Below the pieces are notes generated by a model that had not been told where the DNA came from, made no database searches, and saw nothing but the letters and a program-made list of their open reading frames with translations. Of a stretch of 64,000 nucleotides of DNA, positions 8,805-15,677 are shown piece by piece. Source of the stretch: Planctomycetota bacterium (GTDB lineage: Bacteria; Planctomycetota; Phycisphaerae; Phycisphaerales; Zrk34). The translations under genes were made by a program, and so were the position numbers. How positions within the stretch are numbered: position 1 is the first letter of the stretch; every line of letters starts with the position of its first letter. The DNA lies in assembly GCA_016125255.1 (NCBI GenBank), contig WGMD01000002.1, forward strand, positions 744,001 to 808,000, given 5' to 3'.

Positions 8805-9488
8805 TCAATCGCGCTTCCGCATCGCCAACAGGCCCATGAGCGTCAACCCCGCCAGCAGCGCCGTCGGCGTCGGGATTAGGCGGAGCTGATAGGCATTGAT
8901 ATGCGAATTGCCGAAGCCCTGCGGCGCCATCGTGATCGTCTGCGTCGAGCCGATCGCGGTGAAGGTGCCGAGGACGTTGCGACCCATGACGTTGCCGGCA
9001 TTGGTGCCGCCCAGCACGTCGACGTTGTTGCCATTGCCGTCACCGTACCGCATCACACGACTCTCGTTCCCGTTCCGTCGGTCCGCGTAGAAAAGCTGAA
9101 TCTGATACATCAGCCCATTGGTCACCGCCAGGTTGATCGAAGTCGTGCCCGTGCCGCCGCCGAAGCTGACGGAGTTGAGCATGTTAAAGATCGGGTCGCC
9201 GGCCGAGAATCCGGCGACGGTGCCGATGAGCATGCCCGAGGCGGCCATCCCCAGCGGCGCCGTATTCGACGTTACAAACGTCACGCCGTTGACCGTCTGA
9301 TTGCTCGCCCCGCCGGCGTTGACCGCGGTCACGAGAATGCCGGAGGTGCTGATGTCCGAGATGGCGTCGGTGCCATCGACCGCGCCCCATGTGATGACGG
9401 CCGCATCGACCGGCGTGGTGAACATCGACGCGATGGCGAGGCAGAGGACAGCGGTCACGGTAGCGGTCAAAGACTGGCCCGATTGCAT
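8805..9488 (-). CDS. Secreted protein with PTP-type exosortase sorting signal
   Basis: This 227-residue protein has a signal peptide (residues 1-30), one extracellular domain (about 31-204), then IPTPTALLAGLTLMGLLA and a basic MRKRD tail. That is a PEP-CTERM-like anchor with PTP in place of PEP. The domain is plainly homologous to the C-terminal domain of the FecR-like protein encoded immediately upstream: both have ITW, an AxNAGGAxxQT segment, an SFG turn, YQ-Q-F-AD, LG-FTA and a terminal HINA. The start codon lies one base after the FecR stop, so the two are translationally linked. Function is unknown; the pairing suggests the protein is part of, or mimics, the sensed ligand system. Confidence 0.85.
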   Translation of the reverse strand: MQSGQSLTATVTAVLCLAIASMFTTPVDAAVITWGAVDGTDAISDISTSGILVTAVNAGGASNQTVNGVTFVTSNTAPLGMAASGMLIGTVAGFSAGDPIFNMLNSVSFGGGTGTTSINLAVTNGLMYQIQLFYADRRNGNESRVMRYGDGNGNNVDVLGGTNAGNVMGRNVLGTFTAIGSTQTITMAPQGFGNSHINAYQLRLIPTPTALLAGLTLMGLLAMRKRD

Positions 9489-9489
9489 G

Positions 9490-10863
9490 TCAGTCTCCTT
9501 TTTGAAGTGTTCGAGAAGTGGAAATGTCTGTCACGTCGCGCACGATCCACGCATTGATATGCGCATTGGCGCGACCCCGCGGCATGATGTCGATTTTCTG
9601 AGTCATCCAGTCGGCGGTGAATTCGCCCAAGGCGGTTTGCCCCATGCGGGCGGCGCCGGCGGCATGGAGCACCATCGGATCTCGGCCGACAGCGATGAAC
9701 GCCATCGCAATCTGATCCAATCCGCCCGCGCGTGCGTCGGCGAAGAAAACCTGCACCTGATATCGACGTCCGGGTGTGAGCCCTTCGAGCATCAGCGGTC
9801 GAAGACTCGCATCGCCGAAGGAAACCGTGTCGAGCACCGATTGCAGCGGCGTATGAGTCGAGGCGCCGATCATGCCCATCGCCGCCTTCCCGAACGGCGC
9901 GCTGCCCGTGCCGACGAAGTCCATCGTCACATCACCGATTGGCACAGCAATGGTCTGCCCCGCCGCGCCGCCCGCGTTGAAAGCGCCGACGAGCACGCCG
10001 GCGCGATCGATCGACTCGATGCCGACTGTGTCGATCGGGCCGCGCCATGTGATCGGCGAAGCCGGCTGGTCCGCATTGTGGATCACGAGCAGGTCACCGC
10101 GAATGTACGCCTGCTGCCCCGCGACGAGCATCTGACTGCCGTGATTCGCTTCGGCTCGAACAATGCCTTCCCGCACTTTGAGTATCGCCGCCCCATACAC
10201 ATCGCAATCGAGCTCGAAGCGTGTGCCCAGATCAATGACGCGCCCGCCGCCGGGCAGGTCGACCGTGAACCCGTGCGCTTCAGGACGAACCAGCGCGACG
10301 AGCCGCCCCGCCGTCAGCATTGCTCTGTTTTTACCGGTCATTTCGAACGAGCACGGCCCGGTCAGATCGACGACGGCGGACGACTCGAATCGAAGCTGGA
10401 CCTTGCCGGCGAGCAGCTTCACCGGCCCGGCGGAAAGCGCATCGCCCAACTGCGGCGCGCCGGCCGCCTGATCGAACACCGCATCGTCCGACTTGTCCGA
10501 GAGCATCGCGATTTTCGCGGCGGTCGGCACTCGAACTTCGGATCGCGGGCTTGGGGGAAGGAACACATACATCAGACCGACCGCAAGCGCGATCATCGCC
10601 GCCAGTCCAAGCAGCCGGCCGACCGGGAATCGCGGACGATCCAAAGCAACCGTCGGCGCCGCAAGCACCGCCCGCGCGCCGCTGGCTGATTCGATCAGCG
10701 CCGCCCGCTGCCAGCACAACTCCACATACGCACGGCTCATCCGCGCGTCGGTTCGCATCATCTCCATCGCCTGCCGCTGCGACGCTGCGTCGAGTACGCC
10801 GTCGAGCAGAGCGATGCATGTCCGGTACATCTGGGCCGTGGGCTGGGGTGACAAGTCGCTCAT
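9490..10863 (-). CDS. FecR-like transmembrane anti-sigma/sensor protein
   Basis: The 457-residue protein has a cytoplasmic helical N-terminus (1-80), one membrane segment (82-103), a FecR domain (about 130-260, with GAPQLGDALSAG and GGGRVIDLGTRFELD) and an extra C-terminal domain (271-443). FecR proteins bind and control ECF sigma factors in response to an envelope signal. The ATG at 10863 overlaps the sigma-factor stop (ATGA), which fixes the start despite an open frame back to 11103. The C-terminal domain resembles the secreted protein encoded next. This gene most likely regulates the sigma factor encoded directly upstream. Confidence 0.88.
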   Translation of the reverse strand: MSDLSPQPTAQMYRTCIALLDGVLDAASQRQAMEMMRTDARMSRAYVELCWQRAALIESASGARAVLAAPTVALDRPRFPVGRLLGLAAMIALAVGLMYVFLPPSPRSEVRVPTAAKIAMLSDKSDDAVFDQAAGAPQLGDALSAGPVKLLAGKVQLRFESSAVVDLTGPCSFEMTGKNRAMLTAGRLVALVRPEAHGFTVDLPGGGRVIDLGTRFELDCDVYGAAILKVREGIVRAEANHGSQMLVAGQQAYIRGDLLVIHNADQPASPITWRGPIDTVGIESIDRAGVLVGAFNAGGAAGQTIAVPIGDVTMDFVGTGSAPFGKAAMGMIGASTHTPLQSVLDTVSFGDASLRPLMLEGLTPGRRYQVQVFFADARAGGLDQIAMAFIAVGRDPMVLHAAGAARMGQTALGEFTADWMTQKIDIMPRGRANAHINAWIVRDVTDISTSRTLQKGD

Positions 10864-11384
10864 GCGTCGGCCTCGCTCTCGAGGCGTCGAGTGACGCAGT
10901 CGGCGAGATACCGGTGGATGCGAGACAGGGCCACGCTGACGGTGTTGGAGCTGCGACCGACCGCGTCGGCGAGGCGCTGCCCGGTGAGGTTGTCCACATA
11001 GCGCATTCGCACGATGCGGCGCGACCGCTCGCTGAGCTGATTCAGACACGCGCGCAGCGCTTCGGTCCGAGCCGAGTCCTTCACGTCCGGCCGCTGAGCC
11101 CATGCGTGATCAAGCTGATCGAGCCATTGCGCGTCGACGCCGACGACCCGCCCCCGCCCGCGCTTCAGCTCGTTGTACGCCAGGTTCCGCGCCGTGACGG
11201 TCAGCCACTTGGCCAGATGGTCCTCATTTTCGATCCGGTCCCGGTGCTCGAGCGTCCGCTGGCAGACCATCTGAAAAAGGTCCTCCGCCAGATTTTCATC
11301 GCGCACGATCGACAGCAGATAGCCGATCAGCGAGACGCGGCGAAAGACCAGATGGTCGAACAAGGCCTTGTCAGATAAAGGCAT
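10860..11384 (-). CDS. ECF-type sigma-70 factor (Rhodopirellula/Verrucomicrobium-like family)
   Basis: This 174-residue protein has region 2 (DENLAEDLFQMVCQRTLEH, about 28-46, and WLTVTARNLAYNELKR) and region 4 (LSERSRRIVRMRYVDNLTGQ, then a helix-turn-helix). It lacks regions 1 and 3, as in ECF sigma factors. GGAGCG precedes the ATG. The gene heads an operon with the FecR-like protein (4-base ATGA overlap), the PTP-CTERM protein and a pseudopilin. It probably directs transcription of envelope genes, perhaps including its own operon; targets are unknown. Confidence 0.92.
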   Translation of the reverse strand: MPLSDKALFDHLVFRRVSLIGYLLSIVRDENLAEDLFQMVCQRTLEHRDRIENEDHLAKWLTVTARNLAYNELKRGRGRVVGVDAQWLDQLDHAWAQRPDVKDSARTEALRACLNQLSERSRRIVRMRYVDNLTGQRLADAVGRSSNTVSVALSRIHRYLADCVTRRLESEADA

Positions 11385-11469
11385 GCAACGCTCCGCAACT
11401 CGAATCGAGCCCGATCCTCATTGATATAACAACCCAAGGCGGACATTTTGTACATCCGGAAAATGAAAA

Positions 11470-11497
11470 TCGCCCGCACCATGGCGTGCGCGGGCGA
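11470..11497 (-). terminator. Rho-independent terminator after the orphan gene tail
   Basis: On the minus strand a GC-rich stem (CGCCC and GCAC pairing with GTGC and GGGCG, two-base bulge) is followed by ATTTTCATTTT. It serves a reading frame that ends at 11533. Confidence 0.75.
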
Positions 11498-11532
11498 CTG
11501 AGTTGATCCAGAGCTTCCAATCGGCAAACAGG

Positions 11533-11628
11533 TTACGGCGATTGGCCCATCAGCTTGAGCATCGCGGCGGCGGATTCGTGGCCGATGCGGGTGTACCAGA
11601 TGGCGCTGCCGTAGTCGTGGTAAGGAGC
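11533..11628 (-). pseudogene. Orphan C-terminal tail of a lost gene
   Basis: In the frame offset from the truncated sigma factor, the minus strand encodes about 32 well-formed residues (KAPYHDYGSAIWYTRIG and on, ending GQSP) and a TAA stop at 11533-11535. A good terminator follows. An in-frame stop lies directly upstream, so no full gene precedes it. This looks like the 3' end of another gene left after a deletion that joined it to the sigma gene. I do not recognise its parent family. Confidence 0.45.
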
Positions 11629-11933
11629 TTTTCAAGCCGCTGCTCCGCCACCTCCGCCACGCGCTGGGCCATCGCCTCGTCGAACACCACGTGGTCCCGG
11701 CCGAGCTTCTGGCGATGATTCGCCGCCTCGTAGAACGCCACCCGGTACGCCCAGGCCGTCAGATTCTCCACCCGCCCCGCTTCTTCCACCTTCTTTAAGA
11801 GCGTCATATTCGTCTGCTGAAGCACGTCCTCCGTCGCATGCCAGTCAATGACAAGTGACTGGATATATGCGCGCAACCTTGGTTGCTGCATGATGATATG
11901 ATTCATCACCTGCTCTTTTGTCAGCCTCGACAT
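11550..11933 (-). pseudogene. Truncated sigma-70 family factor (region 2 only)
   Basis: Residues 1-100 resemble an ECF sigma region 2 (QPRLRAYIQSLVIDWHATED, LLKKVEEAGRVENLTAWAYR, a typical core-binding helix set). After EQRLEKLL the sequence becomes Thr/Pro/Ser-rich and is simply the wrong frame of the orphan tail. Region 4, which would bind the -35 element, is absent; intact family members run to about 170-180 residues. The start at 11933 follows GGAG by ten bases; an ATG at 11948 is also possible. Probably a pseudogene, though a region-2-only anti-activator cannot be excluded. Confidence 0.6.
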
Positions 11934-11993
11934 GCGCGATCTCTCCATATATAAGCGTTGCGCCCCAGCGAAACGTCAACACGAAACGCCAAA

Positions 11994-12587
11994 TTATTCG
12001 ATGGGGTCGTCGCCCTGTTGCAGGCGCGATTCGATGCGCGGATCGGGGATGAACCACATGATCGCCACCGCAACATAAATCCCGATCGCGGCCCACCGGC
12101 TCAGGCCCGTCAGCGCAATGGCGGCGGCGTACATCACCAGCGAAACCTTCCCCTTGATGTCCCGCCCGACCGCTTCGCGCAGTTTGGCGTTGTGCGCTTC
12201 GCAGCGGATCAGAAAATGCTGCAGGATCGCCCACGCCAGCCCGCTCATCAGCAGCACGAAACCGTACAGCGCTGTGGCGATCGGCGTGAAATGCGTCTCG
12301 TCCATCCAGCCCGTCGCGAAGGGAATCAGCGACAGCCAGAACAACAAATGCAGATTCGCCCACAGCACCGGCCCGCTCACGCGCTCGGCCGCCTGAAACA
12401 TGTGGTGATGATTGTTCCAGTAAATCCCCAAGTACGCGAAGCTCATCACATACGCCCCGAACACCGGCAGCAGCGGCTTCAGCGCCGCCAGGTCCTCCCC
12501 ATGCGGCACCTTCATCTCCAGCACCATGATCGTGATGAGAATCGCGATCACGCCATCACTGAACGCTTCAAGACGACCGGTGTGCAT
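11994..12587 (-). CDS. TMEM175/DUF1211 family membrane protein (potassium channel-like)
   Basis: The 197-residue protein has about six hydrophobic segments and begins with RLEAFSDGVIAIL, the FSD signature of TMEM175 family channels that forms the first pore helix. Bacterial members conduct potassium ions with modest selectivity as tetramers in the inner membrane. The length fits single-repeat bacterial forms. It is next to the tRNA-binding-domain gene on the same strand (24 bases apart), without an obvious functional link. Confidence 0.87.
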   Translation of the reverse strand: MHTGRLEAFSDGVIAILITIMVLEMKVPHGEDLAALKPLLPVFGAYVMSFAYLGIYWNNHHHMFQAAERVSGPVLWANLHLLFWLSLIPFATGWMDETHFTPIATALYGFVLLMSGLAWAILQHFLIRCEAHNAKLREAVGRDIKGKVSLVMYAAAIALTGLSRWAAIGIYVAVAIMWFIPDPRIESRLQQGDDPIE

Positions 12588-12611
12588 GCGTCATCGCTCC
12601 GTCGCGCCGAA

Positions 12612-12968
12612 TCACCCGACCGTCGAACCCGGCGGCACCGGCTTGCCCGGCGTCAGCAGAACGACATCGGTAATGTCCTCGCCGCTCATGGCGCTGGCGG
12701 CCATGAGCATGCCGTTGGACTCTTCGCCACGAATCTTGCGCGGGGCGAGATTGGCCACGATGATGATCTGCTTGCCGACCATCTCCTCCGGCGGATAGTA
12801 GGCCCGCACGCCGGCGCAAATCTGTCGCTGACCCAGTTCGCCCAAGTCGATCTGAAGCTTGAGCAGTCGGTCGGCGTTCGGATGCGGCTCGCAAGCGAGC
12901 ACCGTCGCCACGCGAAGGTCCAGCTTGGCGAATTCGTCGTATTGAATCTCGGGCTTGAGGTCGGGCAT
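12612..12968 (-). CDS. Free-standing MetG-type tRNA-binding domain protein
   Basis: The 118-residue protein is a single OB-fold tRNA-binding domain like the C-terminal appendage of methionyl-tRNA synthetase (motifs FAKLDLRVATVLACEPHPNAD near the start, then QICAGVRAYYPPEEMVGKQ and ESNGMLMAAS). Such domains bind the tRNA elbow and in MetRS also mediate dimerisation. No synthetase catalytic gene is adjacent, so here it may act in trans, as Trbp111-like proteins do. GGAG lies seven bases before the ATG at 12968; the open frame back to 13160 is rejected. Confidence 0.88.
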   Translation of the reverse strand: MPDLKPEIQYDEFAKLDLRVATVLACEPHPNADRLLKLQIDLGELGQRQICAGVRAYYPPEEMVGKQIIIVANLAPRKIRGEESNGMLMAASAMSGEDITDVVLLTPGKPVPPGSTVG

Positions 12969-13031
12969 CGGGGGCTCCTTCGTAAAGATCGGATGATAGC
13001 ACGCCGCGGGCGGCGTCGCTAAACTTGGGGC

Positions 13032-13592
13032 ATGATCCATGTCGCGCTCAAGGAATGGTCGATCGTCTGTGACCTGCTCACCGAAGGGAAGCTCACGCTG
13101 CTGCTGCGCAAGGGCGGGATTCACGAAGACGAAGGCCCGGGCGTGTTTCGGCTCGAGCATCCCAAGTTCGTGCTCTATCCGTCATGGGCGCATCAGAAAC
13201 CGATGATGATCAAGCCGGCTTACCGCGAGCGGGTGAAAGTCATGGACGAACCGGCGGCGATTCCGTTTCATGCGGTCGGCGAGGCGGCGAAGATCTGGGA
13301 AGTGCCGAGCCGGGCGGCGTTCGATGCGCTCGACGATCTGCACTGCTGGACGAGCGAGCAGATCGATATGCGCTTCAACTACAAGCCGGATCATCCGCTG
13401 TACCTCGTCGCGGTGCGCGTGTCGAAGCTCGATACGCCGCGGTCGGTGGTCAACGACTGGAAGTACGGCGGGTGCAAGAGTTGGGTCCCGCTCAATGCGG
13501 GCGACGAAGTGGACGAAACGCAGGCGAAGCCCGCCATGAGCGATGCGGATTTTGCGGCGGTCGTCGCGCGGGTCGATGGGGCGTTCGCGTGA
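13032..13592 (+). CDS. DUF1802 family protein
   Basis: The 186-residue protein matches DUF1802: ALKEWSIVCDLLTEGK at the start, LLRKGGIHEDEG, FVLYPSWAHQ near residue 50, and a terminal GGCKSWVPL. The family has no established function. It is divergent from the tRNA-binding-domain gene (63 bases between starts) and ends one base before the converging last gene of the oxidase cluster, leaving no room for a separate terminator. Confidence 0.85.
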   Translation: MIHVALKEWSIVCDLLTEGKLTLLLRKGGIHEDEGPGVFRLEHPKFVLYPSWAHQKPMMIKPAYRERVKVMDEPAAIPFHAVGEAAKIWEVPSRAAFDALDDLHCWTSEQIDMRFNYKPDHPLYLVAVRVSKLDTPRSVVNDWKYGGCKSWVPLNAGDEVDETQAKPAMSDADFAAVVARVDGAFA

Positions 13593-14210
13593 TTACATCA
13601 CGATCAGGAATGTGGCGAAGAGGGTGATCCAGACGACATCGAGGAAGTGCCAGTACCATGCGATCATGCGGACGGTGTTGGGATTGACCGAGTGTTTTTG
13701 CCATGCGCGCCAGCAGACGAACGAGAGCGGGACGAGGCCGCCCAGAACATGCAGGGCGTGGATGACGATCATGGTCAGCGCCAAGCCGTAGAGCGCCAGC
13801 CCGTGATGAATCGCCGCGTGGTGCTCGATGGCGAGTTGGATCAGGCACGGGGTCTGCACGGCGATGAAGACGATGGCCAGCGCCCATGCGGCGAACAAAC
13901 GGCGGCGGCGCGTCGGCGCGTCGCCCGCCTTGGCGGCACGGTGAATCGTCACGGTCGAGGCGATGAGGATCAGCGTCGAGAACCACAGCGCGGGGGGCAG
14001 ATGAATGTGCGGCAGCGCGTTCTCGTGCGGGCTGACGAACCGGAAGACGAACAGGCCCACGATGCTGGCGGCGAAAAGCATGGCCAGCGAGGCGATGAAC
14101 AGGCGCGTGCCGAGTTGGCGGAGGGCGTCGTTGGAGGATGGGTCAGGACGACGCGGCAGGCCCGAGTCGCCGAGGGGAAAGTCGGCGTCAGCGGGGAACG
14201 GCGGTTTCAT
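13593..14210 (-). CDS. Second cytochrome oxidase subunit III-like protein
   Basis: The 205-residue protein has five predicted membrane segments and the subunit III pattern: ALPHIHLPPALWFSTLILIASS-like helix, GLALYGLALTMIVIHALHVLGG with conserved histidines, and RMIAWYWHFLDVVWI at the end. It is shorter than the main subunit III (14748-15668). It is the last gene of the act-cox cluster and starts one base before the end of the subunit IV gene. It probably belongs to the aa3-type oxidase; whether it replaces or accompanies the longer subunit III is unknown. Confidence 0.85.
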   Translation of the reverse strand: MKPPFPADADFPLGDSGLPRRPDPSSNDALRQLGTRLFIASLAMLFAASIVGLFVFRFVSPHENALPHIHLPPALWFSTLILIASTVTIHRAAKAGDAPTRRRRLFAAWALAIVFIAVQTPCLIQLAIEHHAAIHHGLALYGLALTMIVIHALHVLGGLVPLSFVCWRAWQKHSVNPNTVRMIAWYWHFLDVVWITLFATFLIVM

Positions 14211-14734
14211 CAGGGTGCGGCCGGTGCGGGGGCGTGCTCCGCGGGCTTTTCCGCCGGCGGCTCGGCGGGCTTCTCTTGGGACTTCATCTCGGGCTTGTGC
14301 TCTTCCTTGCCCGACTCGTGCTTGGCGGATTCATGCTTGGCGAGCTCAGCTTCGGACGCCCGCATGATGTTGTCTTCCACGTGCGACGGATTGTCATGCG
14401 TGAACGCCGCGATGTTCGGACTGTACTCGAAGGTATCGAGCGCGGAGATCGAGATGAAGAGCGTGACAAAGATCAGCGCGGTGATGAGGGCAAGGGCGTT
14501 GAAGAGCTTGTCCCACCAAAGGTGCATGAAGAACAGCACGACGAGCGAGCCCTTGATGAGCGCGATGATCATCGCGCCCAGCAGGTTGTAGTAACCCAGG
14601 TCGAAATACGTGATGCCGACGGTCAGGGCGGTGAGCACGAGCAGGGCGCCGAACACGGCCGCGAGGAGCCAGAACGGCACGGCATGCGACGTGTGCTGGC
14701 CGTGATGGGCATCGTCATGAGCGGAGTGGGACAT
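14210..14734 (-). CDS. Cytochrome c oxidase subunit IV family protein
   Basis: The 174-residue protein begins with a His-rich cytoplasmic stretch and has three membrane segments around residues 18-100, including YYNLLGAMIIALIKGSLVVLFFMHL in parts, a pattern seen in prokaryotic subunit IV. The last ~70 residues are charged and Ala/Pro/Glu-rich, longer than in usual family members. It lies between subunit III and the second subunit III-like gene, and helps assemble or stabilise the oxidase. Confidence 0.83.
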   Translation of the reverse strand: MSHSAHDDAHHGQHTSHAVPFWLLAAVFGALLVLTALTVGITYFDLGYYNLLGAMIIALIKGSLVVLFFMHLWWDKLFNALALITALIFVTLFISISALDTFEYSPNIAAFTHDNPSHVEDNIMRASEAELAKHESAKHESGKEEHKPEMKSQEKPAEPPAEKPAEHAPAPAAP

Positions 14735-14747
14735 AAAAGCGTCTCGC

Positions 14748-15668
14748 TTAGTGAATCAGATAGAGCAGCGGGAACAGGAAGATCCAGATGAGGTCGACAA
14801 GGTGCCAGTAGAGGCCCACGAGATCGACGGGCGTGTTGAACTCGGGGCTGAACTCCCCGCTCTTGACGCGGATCATGACCCATGCGATCAGGCCCATGCC
14901 CACCAGGACGTGCAGCCCGTGCAGGGCGGTCATGGCGAAGTAGATCGAGAAGAACGGCCGGGCGATGGTCAGGTCCTCGGGCGTCTGGCCCATCTCGGCG
15001 TAGGGGTCCTCACGACCGTTGACCATGATCGGTTCGCCGGAGCCGTGATGTCCGTGCGCCCCGGTCCGCATCGCCGGATCGACCATGCCGCTCGGCGACG
15101 CGGCGGGTTTGGCCAGTCCGGTCCCGAACGCCGGGGGCGCGGCCGGTGCGGCGGCGGGCGCTTGGGGTCCGGCGGCTTCTTCGCGCATCTTGGCCAGCTC
15201 GGCGGCTTCCGCCGGAGCGACGTACCACGCGCCCGGCCCAAGACCGTGCTCGAACTTCTGCGTGTACTCGATCGACTTGACGATCATGAACCCGACGCCG
15301 CCCATGAACGTCAGCCCCATCAAAAAGAAGCAGAACTTGGGCTTGCCGATCTGAATGGCACGGACCGCCCAGGCCATCGTGAAGCTCGAAGCGATGAGGA
15401 CCAGCGTGTTGAACGCGCCCCAGAACTTGGACAGCCACACGTGCCCGAACTCAAAGGCCTCGTAGTGATTGGCGCGCCAGAGCGAGTAGGCGCAGAACAG
15501 GCCGCCGAACATGAGGATTTCGGTGCCGAGGAAGACCCAGATGCCCAGCTTGGCCGAGGTGTTCTGCTGGTTGGGCGTATCAAAATGGTGCGCCAGCCAC
15601 TTGGGGTGATCGTGGTGGGCGTGCTCGGCGTCGTGCGCCTGGGCTGGGGAAAGTTCCGCTTGGCTCAT
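14748..15668 (-). CDS. ctaE: Cytochrome c oxidase subunit III
   Basis: This 306-residue membrane protein has the subunit III helices: GIWVFLGTEILMFGGLFCAY near residue 45, ALHGLHVLVGMG, and a final VDLVGLYWHLVDLIWIFLFP. A Pro/Ala-rich insert of about 60 residues (about 165-225) between helices is unusual. Subunit III does not carry redox centres but stabilises turnover and may guide oxygen. It starts nine bases after the subunit I stop and is followed closely by subunit IV, within the same operon. Confidence 0.92.
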   Translation of the reverse strand: MSQAELSPAQAHDAEHAHHDHPKWLAHHFDTPNQQNTSAKLGIWVFLGTEILMFGGLFCAYSLWRANHYEAFEFGHVWLSKFWGAFNTLVLIASSFTMAWAVRAIQIGKPKFCFFLMGLTFMGGVGFMIVKSIEYTQKFEHGLGPGAWYVAPAEAAELAKMREEAAGPQAPAAAPAAPPAFGTGLAKPAASPSGMVDPAMRTGAHGHHGSGEPIMVNGREDPYAEMGQTPEDLTIARPFFSIYFAMTALHGLHVLVGMGLIAWVMIRVKSGEFSPEFNTPVDLVGLYWHLVDLIWIFLFPLLYLIH

Positions 15669-15677
15669 CGTGCCACC

